Notes: a model not told the origin generated them from the letters alone. Numbered from the stretch's first letter, positions 20,149 to 31,599 are shown. The stretch is 64,000 bases of DNA from Odontocerum albicorne (GCA_949825065.1 OX463863.1:16662345-16726344); one strand, 5' to 3'. Numbers and translations: made by a program.

Positions 20149-20684
20149 TATCGGAGCAAATAGCACGTAGGAAAAAACTAGCATGGAGCTGATTTGGACG
20201 TTTGAACAATATCTTCAAAAGTAATCTCCCAATATCCTTGAAGCGAAGGGTCTACAACCAGTGTATTCTTCCAGTACTTACGTATGGCTGCGAGACATGG
20301 ACGCTCACAGTAAAGAACACACAAAAGCTCCAGACCGCACAAAGGGGCATGGAGAGATGCATGTTGGGATATACTAAAAGAGACCGTAAACGAAACACCT
20401 GGATTTGCAATATAACAAAGGTAGAAGATGTTATAAAGGTGTGCAAAAGAATGAAGTGGCAATGGGCAGGACACGTAGCCAGAATGTCAGACTCCCGATG
20501 GACATCCGAAATAATCCAACGGTACTCAAGAGGCATAAAGAGGCCCAGAAGAAGACCGAAGGTACGCTGGCTAGATGTAATCAGGAAGCATGGCAGCATC
20601 ACATGGCATCAACAAGCAAAAAGCCTAACCATTTGGAGTCAACTTGGGGAGACCTTCATCCAGCAGTGGATCGACCCTAATTGA
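20149..20684 (+). pseudogene. LINE ORF2 C-terminal fragment
   Basis: The open part (20202-20684) encodes LPVLTYGCETWTLTVKN, KRMKWQWAGHVARMSD, GIKRPRRRPKVRWLDVI and ends WIDPN. This is the usual region downstream of the reverse transcriptase in RTE-like non-LTR retrotransposons. Upstream (20149-20201) the same reading continues with small frame breaks. No RT core or endonuclease is present. It is a 5'-truncated retroposon copy. Confidence 0.75.
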
Positions 20685-20689
20685 CAATG

Positions 20690-20946
20690 ATGATATAAAG
20701 TGGAATAAACAGTGTTCTATAATATACCCTTGAGAGAGATTTTTTAAGTTGTATTTGAGTTATAATTATAGATGTGTAGAGATATTGAACGAACTGAGTG
20801 ACACTGTGGATATAGTCTCGGCACCGCCTAGCAGTATGAGAAGAGTCCTGGCTGATATTCTCCCTAACGAATAAGCTAACTAGAAGCAGATCCTCTTTGT
20901 GTAACAGGAGAAATCCGTGCAAAGTAGATAAAAAATATATATACAT
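20690..20946. repeat. F1 foldback tail followed by dispersed repeat R2, copy 2 (partial)
   Basis: TATAAAGTGGAATAAACAGT (about 20694) matches the outer part of F1. From 20773 the sequence GTAGAGATATTGAACGAACT to GTGCAAAGTAGATAAAAAAT matches the second half of R2 (17082-17246). TATAAAGAGGAATAAACAGT recurs just downstream at about 20956. Confidence 0.55.
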
Positions 20947-21354
20947 ATAGCATATATAAAGAGGAATAAACAGTGTTCTATAATATCCCCTTTTTTAAGT
21001 TGTATTTGAGTTATAATTTATAAATTCTGTATTGTTGATTGAATTAATCATTTTTATACCTCCCGTGTTGTATTTTATCATATATTGGTAAGTTTACGCA
21101 TCATATTTAAAAAGATATGTGTATCTTAAAATGTAAGTTATTTTTTGGAAGATATATTGATATACTATCTTTTATTTTTAATTGTTATTGTGATAACTAA
21201 AACACAATTAAGTGTAATTTGTTTTAGAAATCACAATTTGTTCATATTAAAAGAAAATTGTTGACGGAGTTCTGAACAATGGTAAAGATTGCTACAGGTC
21301 TTACAATATTCGATATCAATTCTCAATAAATGTATAGATAAAAAGAATACCTAC

Positions 21355-21550
21355 TTCTTACAGTTATTTTCTTCCGAGCTTTTCCAAATTTTGGTTTCTC
21401 CTCGGCATCGACCAATTCAATTTCAAAAATGCGTTCATCTACCGGATTCTGATCTCCATTATTATCTTCCTTTTCTATTTTGATTTCTATATTCTCTTCT
21501 GTGACTTCAAAGGTGTTTGAATCCATAAGTTCTTCACTATGAGAAGACAT
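21355..21550 (-). CDS. Possible first exon of a C2H2 zinc-finger gene (gene A)
   Basis: ATG at 21550 opens an acidic segment, MSSHSEELMDSNTFEVTEEN, then IEIKIEKEDN, and FEIELVDAEEKPKFGKARKK. This is the pattern of the first exons of genes B, C and D (acidic, with psi-K-x-E motifs). Two donors are possible: GTAAGA after codon 63 (phase 0, exon end 21362) and GTAGGT at 21354 (phase 1). Only the phase-1 donor fits the acceptor at 6859 and the phase used by the other three genes, though GTAAGA is the stronger site. The intron would be about 14.5 kb and hold piggyBac, mariner and Tigger copies. The alternative is an orphan first exon whose finger exon is lost. Confidence 0.5.
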
Positions 21551-21914
21551 ATTTTTTATAGCTTTTTATAAAATGAACTAAATTATCTGAAAAAAAAAAT
21601 TGCACATTTGAGAATTAAGTATATTTATTTAGACACTATACTGTAAAGGACATATGAGTGGGTAAGAACCAGACTTGACTATTCCACAAAAATATAAAAT
21701 TAGAGTTAGGCACATACGTTACATCTTTATACCCATTTCTATCAGAGCCAAACATGATTATGAGTTTATAGTTCACCATAAGTGCAGACATCTACCGTTA
21801 CATTTTGGAAACAACAGAAAACAAACCATTTTTTAATAGATCTGCAACTTTCAAGTCAATTATCTCAAAACAAGATAAATGCGGGATAGTCGTGTCTGGT
21901 TCTGACCCACTCAT
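21551..21914. other. Probable 5' flank of the 21.5-kb exon; nothing else seen
   Basis: AT-rich non-coding sequence between the proposed first exon and a satellite array. Upstream flank if the exon is real. No TATA box or other element was recognised with confidence. Confidence 0.3.
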
Positions 21915-22860
21915 ATATATGACTATGAATTTATTTCGACTACTATAAATGTATGACTATGAATTCATTTAGACACTTTACTGTATAATGTATGACTATG
22001 ATTTTATTTAAACACTTGACTGTAAATATATGACTATACATTTATTTCGACTACTATAAATGTATGACTATGAATTCATTTAGACACTTTACTGTATAAT
22101 GTATGACTATGATTTTATTTAAACACTTGACTGTAAATATATGACAATGCATTTATTTCGACTACTCTAAATATATGACTATGAATTCATTTAGATACTT
22201 TACTGTATAATGTATGACTGATTTTATTTAAACACTTGACTGTAAATATATGACTATGCATTTATTTCGACTACTGTAAATGTATGACTATGAATTCATT
22301 TAGACACTTTACTGTGTAATGTATGACTATGATTTTATTTAAACACTTTACTGTAAATATATGACTATGCATTTATTTCAACTACTGTAAATGTATGACT
22401 ATGAATTCATTTAGACACTTTACTGTATAATGTATGACTATGATTTTATTTAAACACTTTACTGTAAATATATGACTATGCATTTATTTCAACTACTGTA
22501 AATGTATGACTATGAATTCATTTAGACACTTTACTGTATAATGTATGACTGATTTTATTTAAACACTTGACTGTAAATATATGACTATGCATTTATTTCG
22601 ACTACTGTAAATGTATGACTATGAATTCATTTAGACACTTTACTGTATAATGTATGACTATGATTTTATTTAAACACTTTACTGTAAATATATGACTATG
22701 CATTTATTTCAACTACTGTAAATGTATGACTATGAATTCATTTAGACACTGCTATTATGCATGATTACGAATTTATTTAGACACTTGACTGTAATTTACG
22801 CATATGACTGATTTTACATTTACACTTGACTAAATATATGACTATGAGTTTAATTTAACA
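21915..22860. repeat. Satellite with about 111-bp higher-order unit (three 37-bp subunits)
   Basis: GAATTCATTTAGACACTTTA recurs at 21961, 22072, 22183 and 22292, and so on, about 111 bp apart. Each unit contains three related subunits that all carry TATGACTATG(A/C)ATT or TATGACTATGATTTTATTT. The edges decay at about 22750-22860. Confidence 0.85.
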
Positions 22861-23012
22861 CTCGTATGAATAGAACTATCAAGATCTTATGGCGTGGGCA
22901 TCGCTTGACACTGGTGTTGTATACTCCTTCATATATAGGAGTATACGGCTATTATTCAACAAGAATAAGTAAATCTACGAACAAACGTGTTTTAGATAAA
23001 ACATGAATTATA

Positions 23013-23523
23013 CTAGAGAAAATGTAGCATGGTCCCTGTGACGTTTCATAAATTTGCCTCAATACAACCTTGTAACGACATTCAGTAATTTAAATTATTT
23101 TATCAACTTTCATATAAGCCTCGATTCTAATAAATAGCAAGTTATTTAGGTAAATACATTACATAAAACTAACAATAATGACAAATTAATACATCTTGTT
23201 ACGAATTAGCAAAAATGTGGCAGTTTGTTAAAATCAAATAATATTTGTTAGTCTGCATTGGCTAGGGATGGGGTATACGATAATTGGATTTTCGATTTTT
23301 TTATTCCTAAAATTAAATGTTCGTAATTAGTATTAATTCATAGTGGATCTTGGCTTATTTAAAGACAGATATATATCATACAATAATTAAAACATCTGTT
23401 TAGAGAAAAACAATTTTTCGATTTATAAAAATACTATTCGATTTGTAAAAAAAAACGATTTTACCCCATCCCTTTGAGACATGACATTTAAAACGTACAG
23501 GGACCATGCTACATTTTCTTAGG
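23013..23523. repeat. TA-flanked MITE (family W), copy 1
   Basis: Inverted ends CTAGAGAAAATGTAGCATGG and complement of CCTAAGAAAATGTAGCATGG, continuing TCCCTGT, with TA on both flanks. About 511 bp, non-coding. It contains CGATTTATAAAAATAC and other AT-rich motifs shared with the copy at 58949-59503. Confidence 0.75.
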
Positions 23524-24215
23524 TATAACAACCTTATTCTTCTGAACAAATGTGGCATTATGTTGGGTATTTCATTAATTACGTACAAAAATATATATTA
23601 CGGAAAAAAACTACTTCCTGGAGGACAATTGGAGTCAGTAAAATGGACGTACTGAAAAGGTTAAAGCCAATATTTCGATTAATAACTTTATGACGATACC
23701 ACTATTTTTCCACTAAACGCATATTCAAATATAAACCAAACATAAATTAATATGTCAAATATATTTAAAATAATGAAATAAACTTAGTATTGATGCTGTA
23801 ATAAAAAAATTCTTACCGGCCAAGCTTACGAATGCTGTGAAATTCTGACAGATGAGTAGCATCCACAGATAAACGTGGCATTTCTATTTTATTTTTATGA
23901 TTTAATCTAAGCCTCAGTACTGGCGATTATAAAAGAATATAATCTAAGCGTTTTAATGCACTTAAAATTAATCTATGGCTTTGGTATGATGCCTCCTGTC
24001 AAAAATGACGCTATCGTGAAAAAATGGTTTTAACACAATTTACGTTCGTAATTATTGCAAGGATTAAATTCGTAGTGAATATTTGTTACTTGTGCTTAGT
24101 ATCTAGGTTAATTTTGATTCATACTAACTTTCCAATTAACACCCGCTGAAAGTGTTACTTTAAGGTAAAATTTATCAACATGCGAGATTTCTCTTTCTCT
24201 TGAAAATTTTATATG
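23524..24215. other. No gene seen
   Basis: AT-rich sequence without recognised repeats or domains. Confidence 0.5.
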
Positions 24216-24725
24216 CATACATACATTCACGTCATTTCCCTATCGGAGTAAGCAGAGAAGACAGAGCGCCATTCTTTCCTATCTCAACACCCATCTTGAA
24301 GCCTTTTCTACATCTATATATATTCTCATAGTCTACGATTTCTCTGACTTTTACGTTTCCTTCTTTCAGACCAAACGCTGTTACCCATTCAGGGTAGGCA
24401 AAGAGAAGAGAGCGCTAGACTTCCCTAATGCGTCACGTATCTTTCGCCTCTTCTACATCCATAAACCTTCTCACATAACTTATACGATTTTTTTTACTTT
24501 TTACATTTCCTTCTTTCAAAATATTATACACTTGATCCAACCATACTTTCCTTGGTCTTACTCTCACACGTCTACCACTCATATTTGCACTGTATATGTG
24601 TTTTGTTAATCTTTCTTAATTCTTTCTTTCCACATGCCCAATCCATCTCAGCGCACCCTCCTCCACCTTACTCAACACATCATCCTTAAGTTCACACTCA
24701 TCCCTGATCACTTCATTCTGTCACA
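24216..24725 (-). pseudogene. LINE 3' end (family L1x), two overlapping pieces
   Basis: Minus-strand translation gives pieces of the C-terminal region of a non-LTR retrotransposon ORF2: MSGRRVRVRPRKVWLDQ-like sequence near 24540-24600 and LSKVEEGALRWIGH-like sequence near 24640-24690. The GAGTAAGCAGAG and GGGTAGGCAAAG motifs (24246 and 24392) mark two copies of the same 3' terminus (ACCCTG...GGCAGAGAGGAC elsewhere). Other members are at 30270, 34480, 36858, 58345, 63035 and 63480. Confidence 0.6.
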
Positions 24726-24849
24726 TTATTTTTATTTTCAATTTAAACTCATGTATGTAAACTCCTTTATTTGAATATAATTAATGATATTCCCAACCAA
24801 CTTAGATATTGGATTGCAATACACTTCTCATTTCAATTTCACACGAATT

Positions 24850-27100
24850 TCCTTGACTTTTGTATTAATCAATTTCAATACATAAACTAAATTAGCTATT
24901 GTATTTATCAATTTCAAAACATAAACTAAATTAGCTATTGTATTTTACAATTTCGATACATAAACTAAATTAGCTATTGTATTTTACAATTTCGATACAT
25001 AAACTAAATTAGCTATTGTATTTATGAATTTCATTACATAAATTAAATAAGCTATTGTATTTATGAATTTCAATACATAAACTAAATTAGCTATTGTATT
25101 TTACAATTTTGATACATAAACTAAATTAGCTATTGTATTTATGAATTTCAATACATAAACTAAATTAGTTAACATATTTATCAATTTCAATACATAAACT
25201 AAATTAACTATTATATTTATTAATTTCAATACATAAAATGAATTAGCTAATGTATTTATAAATTTCAATACATAAACTAAATTAACTATTGTATTTAGTA
25301 ATTTCAATACATAAACTAAATTAGCTATTGTATTTTACAATTTTGATACATAAACTAAATTAGCTATTGTATTTATGAATTTCAATACATAAACTAAATT
25401 AGTTAACGTATTTATCAATTTCAATACATAAACTAAATTAACTATTATATTTATTAATTTCAATACATAAAATGAATTAGCTAATGTATTTATAAATTTC
25501 AATACATAAACTAAATTAACTATTGTATTTAGTAATTTCAATACATAAACTAAATTAGCTATTGTATTTTACAATTCCAATACATTAACTAATTAGCTAT
25601 TGTATTTATCAATTTCAATACATAAACTAAATAAGCTATTGTATTTATCAATTTCAATACATAAACTAAATTAGCTATTGTATTTATCTATTTTAATACA
25701 TAAACTAAATTAACCATTGTATTTATGAATTTCAATACATAAACTAAATTAGTTATCGTATTTATCAATTTCAATACATAAACTAAATTAACTATTATAT
25801 TTATTAATTTCAATACATAAACTAAATTAGCTATTATTTTATTTATAAATTTCAATACATAAACTAAATTAACGATTGTATTTAGTAATTTCAGTACATA
25901 AACTAAATTAGCTATTGTATTTTACAATTCCAATACATTAACTAATTAGCTATTGTATTTATCAATTTCAATACATAAACTAAATTAGCTATTGTATTTT
26001 ACAATTTTGATACATAAACTAAATTAGCTATTGTATTTATGAATTTCAATACATAAACTAAATTAGTTAACATATTTATCAATTTCAATACATAAACTAA
26101 ATTAACTATTATATTTATTAATTTCAATACATAAAATGAATTAGCTAATGTATTTATAAATTTCAATACATAAACTAAATTAACTATTGTATTTAGTAAT
26201 TTCAATACATAAACTAAATTAGCTATTGTATTTTACAATTTTGATACATAAACTAAATTAGCTATTGTATTTATGAATTTCAATACATAAACTAAATTAG
26301 TTAACGTATTTATCAATTTCAATACATAAACTAAATTAACTATTATATTTATTAATTTCAATACATAAAATGAATTAGCTAATGTATTTATAAATTTCAA
26401 TACATAAACTAAATTAACTATTGTATTTAGTAATTTCAATACATAAACTAAATTAGCTATTGTATTTTACAATTCCAATACATTAACTAATTAGCTATTG
26501 TATTTATCAATTTCAATACATAAACTAAATAAGCTATTGTATTTATCAATTTCAATACATAAACTAAATTAGCTATTGTATTTATCTATTTTAATACATA
26601 AACTAAATTAACCATTGTATTTATGAATTTCAATACATAAACTAAATTAGTTATCGTATTTATCAATTTCAATACATAAACTAAATTAACTATTATATTT
26701 ATTAATTTCAATACATAAACTAAATTAGCTATTATTTTATTTATAAATTTCAATACATAAACTAAATTAACGATTGTATTTAGTAATTTCAGTACATAAA
26801 CTAAATTAGCTATTGTATTTTACAATTCCAATACATTAACTAATTAGCTATTGTATTTATCAATTTCAATACATAAACTAAATTAGCTATTGTGTTTATC
26901 AATTTCAATACATATAATAATTAGCTATTGTATTTATAAATTTTAATACATAAACTAAATTAGCTATTGTATATATCATATAAATTTCAATACATAAACT
27001 AAATTAGCTATTGTATATATCATATAAATTTCAATACATAAACTAAATTAGCTATTGTATTTATCAATTTCAATACATAAACTAAATTAATTGTAATTTG
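24850..27100. repeat. 39-bp satellite array, more than 55 copies
   Basis: The monomer is TTTCAATACATAAACTAAAT plus TAGCTATTGTATTTATCAA. A six-monomer unit (234 bp) recurs at 25101 and 25335. A larger segment of 898 bp is duplicated (25101 to 25999 and 25335 to 26233), keeping even a single-base difference between the two 234-bp units (GTTAACATATTT against GTTAACGTATTT). The open frames of 68 codons in it are by-products of a period divisible by three. Confidence 0.95.
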
Positions 27101-27170
27101 TTTAATGGTGTAACCCTACCGGTTTCAAGGCTTTCACCTCTTCTTCAGGGGAGCACAAACAAGACTCTTT
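27101..27170. repeat. Foldback repeat F1, short piece inside the satellite
   Basis: TGTAACCCTACCGGTTTCAA, CTTTCACCTC and AGGGGAGCACAAACAAGACT match the F1 arm. Satellite sequence resumes immediately after it (TTTATTTGTCAATTTCAATA), so the piece interrupts the end of the array. Confidence 0.6.
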
Positions 27171-27426
27171 ATTTGTCAATTTCAATATATAAACTAAATT
27201 AACTATTCTATTTTACAATTTCAATACATAAACTAAATTTGCTATTATATGAATTTGAATGAAGTGGAGGAATTAAGAGTGTTAACAAATACAAATATTT
27301 CATGAATTTAAAAAAGAATATTTTTTACAGGTAATCAATTCACTTTCCCTCTCTCTCAAATAATGGCCGTAAACTCCTGTGTATGAAGGAGTATTCGCCA
27401 AGATCATAGATATAAAACAAAACAAA

Positions 27427-30400
27427 ATGAATATCGACGTGTCGCACGGAACATTCCAAGAAATGGAACCTACTTCAAATATAAAAGAAGAACAAATAGA
27501 TAAAGAAGATCTTAATGAGACGTTTCCGGATTACAGTATTGAAACACTGGAAGGGAGTATTAAAAAGGAACCAGAGGACGTTGAATACAGTAATGATAAG
27601 GGTGTTTGTCAAACTGTGACACAGGAAAGTAAGTCAATGATTCATTTATAATTTTTTGAAATGACTTTATCCAAATTTTTGTCTTAACCACTTGACAGTT
27701 TGGCCTGAGCGTGACTTGGGCACGAAGTTTCTTTTTATAATGACGAGCCTGAGCCTCGCTCGGGCAAATCTTGTTTCGACTTGTTTGGAGTGTTTCTCCC
27801 GAGCGTCGTTTGGGCAGATCTTGTTTCAACTTGTTTGCTCCAAGCGGAATATATTTTCGTATAGAATTTATTCGTTCACAGTTCGTCATTGTGTTACGTC
27901 GCGTGTTAAAAATCCGACTGTTAAGTGGTTAATAATGACAATTGTAATAAAAGGACTCAAGGCCTTATAAACATCTTTCTGGTTGATTGGAAGAAATTGT
28001 ACACGTGTACTGTATATAAAGAAACTGTTATACATGATAATTTGTATGGTCTGCCACTTTTTATTTAGCTTTTTTTTAAAAAAATCAAACCAATTTTTCA
28101 AAACAGAATTATTTTCAGTGTCATTCCGACCATGGATTAGTGCTACGCTCAAACAGTTATTGTTTATTGGCCTTCCCGGTTCATCGCTCTTTTTTTTTTA
28201 CGTCGTCCTTTACTGTCCATGCAGTGAGACTCTGGAAGCAGTTACAAACCAATGTTAGACTCGCTCCGTCCTTGGCACGCTTTAACCCTTCCCTTACGGT
28301 GATAAAAATAATACGCGTGCTCCGGTGTTGGGTAGTGAGTACGCAATAAAAAATTAGCGATTTTAAATCGGAAAAATAAGATCATTCATAGATAATCCCC
28401 TTAATTAATTATAATTGAAGTTAAAAATTATAATAATTGAGATTTATTTGCTGAAAACATTAAAAAACCATCTGAAAACATTCAAAAACGCTCACAGAAC
28501 GGGCGTACGTCTAACCTATTTGCAAGCCTAAAAGCTACTAGTGGCGCGGAACGTCAGTGGCATACCCCGGCGCTTACGCCTTTGCTTGCGACGTTGAGAC
28601 AATTTAGCTCCTCGCAATTCAGTCTAGTATGCAAGAGTGAGATGCGAATATAGTGTCGCGCTTCCCGAATACTATTCACCTATCGTCAAGACGAGGCACT
28701 CGCAGCGTTTAAATGCGAATTTGTTTTCGATCTTTACAAAACACCTCAATGTAGTCGATAAATTCTGATTATTATTAATATTATTTTTTAAATCAATACG
28801 TAAATATATTATGGAGGAATACCTAAAATCTTAATCTTGTATTTATAATATTTATAGAGATATTGATGGTTATTAGAAGCAACGTGTAGAAGATACCCAA
28901 CACAGGGAAGGAAAGGTTAAGAAGCGACTGAAAAAACTCTTAATTTCTAGTCAGTAATATAACGTGTTTCATTCCTGATTTTTCTTTTCCTTTCCTCTCC
29001 GACATCCCTTCCTTTTCTTTTGATTGATGATATCTCACTTTATATGAAAAGGAATGTTCGGGTGATTGTCCGTCTTTGTGGGCGTATACTCACGTATGTG
29101 TTCATGGATTTCGTGAGGTGGATAGTCATTTGAATGTTTTTAGCGACCATGTGACTTGCTTCATTTACCTTTGGAAGAGATTGCCGCCTGACAATAAACC
29201 CGCCTGATTGTATTTGCAATAAAAATGTTAAATAAATAAACCCGACCTCAGTGGCCCAGTTGGTAAGACGCCTGTCTTCCAACCCGAAAGTTGCAGGTTC
29301 AAATCCCGCTATAAGCCAGTTTTTTTTAAAGTTTTTCATTCTGATTCCATCTGAAGGCGTGTGAAAGAAAATAGATATATAATGCAAATATGAGTGGAAG
29401 GCGTGTGAAAGAAAACAGATATATAATGCAAATATGAGTGGAAGGCGTGTTAAAGAAAACAGATATATAATGCAAATATGAGTGGAAAGCGTGTTAAAGA
29501 AAACAGATATATAATGCAAATATGAGTGGAAGGCGTGTAAAAGAAAACAGATATATAATGCAAATATGAGTGGAAGGCGTGTGAAAGAAAACAGATATAT
29601 AATGCAAATGTGAGTGGAAGGCGTATTAAAGAAAACAGATATATAATGCAAATTTGAGTGGAAGGCGTGTAAAAGAAAACAGATATATAATGCAAATATG
29701 ATTGGAAAGCGTGTGAAAGGAAACAGATATATAATGCAAATATGAGTGGAAGGCGTGTTAAAGAAAACAGATATATAATGCAAATATGAGTGGAAGGCGT
29801 GTAAAAGAAAACAGATATATAATGCAAATATGAGTGGAAGGCGTGTGAAAGAAAACAGATATATAATGCAAATGTGAGTGGAAGGCGTATTAAAGAAAAC
29901 AGATATATAATGCAAATTTGAGTGGAAGGCGTGTAAAAGAAAACAGATATATAATGCAAATATGATTGGAAGGCGTGTGAAAGGAAACAGATATATAATG
30001 CAAATATGAGTGGAAGGCGTGTTAAAGAAAACAGATATATAATGCAAATATGAGTGGAAGGCGTGTAAAAGAAAACAGATATATAATGCAAATATGAGTG
30101 GAAGGCGTGTAAAAGAAAACAGATATATAATGCAAATATGAGTGGAAGGCGTGTAAAAGAAAACAGATATATAATGCAAATATGAGTGGAAGGCGTGTAA
30201 AAGAAAACAGATATATAATGCAAATTTGAGTGGAAGGCGTGTTAAAGAAAACAGATATATAATGCGAATATAAGTGGAAGGCGCGTGAAAGAAAGACCAA
30301 AGAAAGTATAGTTGGATCGAGTGATTGATATTTTGATAGAAGAAAACATAGTTAAATAAATCGTAGAAGTTGTATTAAAATATGTGTATTGAGATTAAAA

Positions 30401-31537
30401 ACTCTGGCTCTCTCTTCTCTCTGCGTACTCCGACAGGGAGATGATGTGACGGTATTTAGGTTTGTATTATAAAATGTTCTTACCAGCGTGTAAGTGAATC
30501 TACTAGGAATCGAATTTGGGGCTTCCACTTGCTTAGCGCCAATGTTAACCTTAAGTGCACTGCTCTGTAGTGACCCTCCACATTGTTCACAGTTTTTTAA
30601 TTATTCTTATGTGCTCTTGTTTATAGCCAAGTATAAATATATTCTTGTTTTTACAGGTGTTATGGTTTCATCATCCATTGTGAAGATTGAAAATATCGAT
30701 AACAACAAAGTTTCAATTGAAGTGCACGAGAAACGTTCTCAGAAAATTGAGAAAGTACAAAATAAGGTTCAAGCCGATAAGTCCCACGGTTGTCCAGAGT
30801 GTGGGAAATGTTTCAGAAAGAAATCCTATTTAATAAGACACAAGAAGATTCACAGCGAACGGAAAACTTTCAGTTGCGACATATGCTCGAAAAAATTTAA
30901 CGATCCGAGCAATTTATATAACCACAAGAAGATTCACAATAAAGACACGTCGTTCCCTTGCCAGGATTGCGGAAAAGTTTTCAAAATGAAGACCTACTTG
31001 AAACAACACGAAATCATACATCGAGACATTAAACCATTCTCTTGCGGAGAATGCGGTCGAGGTTTCAATAACAATAGTAATTTATTGAATCACAAGAAAA
31101 CACATTCGAGAACCGAGAACACTTTATTTTGTAATACTTGTGGAAAATCGTTTGCTAGTAAGAAGAGTTTGAATATACACCAACGGATACATAATGAAGA
31201 GAAACCGTATTGCTGCGGAATATGCGGGGACTTATTCACTCAAAGTTGTTCTTTAAAACAACATCAGATGGTCCACAAAGCTGAGAAACCGTTTGTTTGC
31301 GCGGATTGTGGGAAGGCATTCACCCACAAAAGTAATTTGACTGTTCATCAAAAGATACACACCGGATTAGAATTGTTTCATTGTAACGAATGCGAAAAGG
31401 TATTCACTTATAAAAGTAACTTGAAAGTGCACTTGAAACTTCATAGTGGGAGGAAAGATTATTGCTGCGATCTTTGTGGGGAAGAATTTGCGCAAAGGTA
31501 CAGTTTGACATATCATTATAAAAGGGTGCACCACTAG
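27427..31537 (+). CDS. C2H2 zinc-finger protein B, two exons, nine fingers
   Basis: Exon 1 is 27427-27628: ATG at 27427 (MNIDVSHGTFQEMEP), acidic with IKEEQID and IKKEPED, ending at a consensus donor (AAA|GTAAGT). Exon 2 is 30657-31537, after TTTTTACAG. The joint is phase 1 (A + GT = Ser) and keeps the frame, giving 360 residues. Exon 2 starts VMVSSSIVKIEN and carries nine C2H2 fingers (CPEC, CDIC, CQDC, CGEC, CNTC, CGIC, CADC, CNEC, CDLC) up to about the last residue, so there is no C-terminal tail. The protein is probably a nuclear DNA-binding factor; the psi-K-x-E motifs fit SUMO attachment, which is known for many such factors but not shown here. The 3.0-kb intron holds a TTAA MITE, a LINE end, a SINE head and a 44-bp minisatellite. 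The upstream GTG-started reading from 27379 is not needed. Confidence 0.85.
27688..27928. repeat. TTAA-flanked MITE (family T3)
   Basis: TTAA at 27684-27687 and 27929-27932. The ends are CCACTTGACAGTTTGG and the complement of CCACTTAACAGTCGGA. 241 bp. It contains direct GC-rich repeats (CTCGCTCGGGCAAATCTTG and CGTCGTTTGGGCAGATCTTG). It lies in intron 1 of gene B. A 45-bp tip of the same family is at 32165-32208. Confidence 0.8.
28110..29246 (+). mobile_element. LINE 3' end interrupted by a T1 MITE
   Basis: 28118-28281 and 28921-29240 together match the intact LINE end at 36340-36858. The coding part (FTSSFTVHAVRLWKQLQTN, LAPSLARF) is the usual C-terminal end of a non-LTR retrotransposon ORF2. 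It ends GCCGCCTGACAATAAACCCG and TTTGCAATAAAAATG, with a TTAAATAAATAAA tail. Between TTAA at 28282-28285 and 28917-28920 lies a 631-bp T1 element that is absent from the 36.5-kb copy. Confidence 0.7.
28286..28916. repeat. TTAA MITE T1, diverged copy inside a LINE
   Basis: Ends CCCTTCCCTTACGGTG and complement of CCTTTCCTTCCCTGTG. The interior resembles the other T1 copies (TCATTCATAGATAATC, TTATGGAGGAATACCTAAAA). The uninterrupted target is visible at 36508-36530. Confidence 0.75.
29248..29332 (+). mobile_element. tRNA-like SINE head
   Basis: ACCTCAGTGGCCCAGTTGGT carries an A-box-like sequence and GCAGGTTCAAATCCCGC a B-box. The region starts right after the simple-repeat tail of the LINE and ends in TTTTTTTTAAAG. 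It resembles tRNA sequence but the stems are imperfect, so I call it a SINE head rather than a functional tRNA gene. Confidence 0.55.
29353..30290. repeat. 44-bp minisatellite derived from LINE coding sequence, about 21 copies
   Basis: The unit contains ACAGATATATAATGCAAATA and TGAGTGGAAGGCGTGTGAAA, with a 44-bp step (29357, 29401, ...). Read in the LINE frame the unit is KQIYNANMSGRRV, the C-terminal motif of the LINE family at 34480. At the right edge the LINE sequence continues (30290 onward, GAAAGACCAAAGAAAGTATA). The long open frames on the minus strand arise because the unit has no stop in any of three frames there. Confidence 0.9.
30270..30480 (+). pseudogene. LINE 3' end (family L1x) following the 44-bp array
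   Basis: After the last unit the sequence reads RRVKERPKKV, then a stop and LDRVIDILIEENI-like sequence, then TCTGCGTACTCCGACAGGGA, which is the coding end (SAYPDR) seen at 34920-34970. Degenerate. Confidence 0.6.
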
Positions 31538-31599
31538 CGAGGATAAGAAATGCAGAAAACTTTCTCGACACACGAAGGAGGAAGAAACCAAATTGTTGA

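Noticed and set aside
20202..20684. A 160-codon host gene
   Set aside because: The whole reading matches the C-terminal region of an RTE-like LINE ORF2 protein and lacks any start-site or domain support.
25101..26439. Four almost identical 68-codon frames on the minus strand
   Set aside because: They come from the 39-bp satellite, whose period is a multiple of three; there is no start context or non-repeat sequence.
24850..27100. Possible CRISPR-like array
   Set aside because: The units are contiguous with no unique spacers, and the sequence is eukaryotic. It is a satellite.
29248..29332. Functional tRNA gene
   Set aside because: A and B boxes are present, but the acceptor and anticodon stems do not pair well, and it abuts a retroposon tail. 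A SINE head is more likely.
29040..30179. A 379-codon open frame on the minus strand (and a 257-codon one in another frame)
   Set aside because: Both run through the 44-bp minisatellite. The unit lacks stops in all three minus-strand frames, so long frames are automatic. The peptide is a pure repeat of LINE antisense.
30494..30656. N-terminal extension of the gene B finger exon upstream of 30657
   Set aside because: The reading starts from a GTG and lies before a clear splice acceptor. Joining exon 1 at 27628 keeps frame and gives the family plan.
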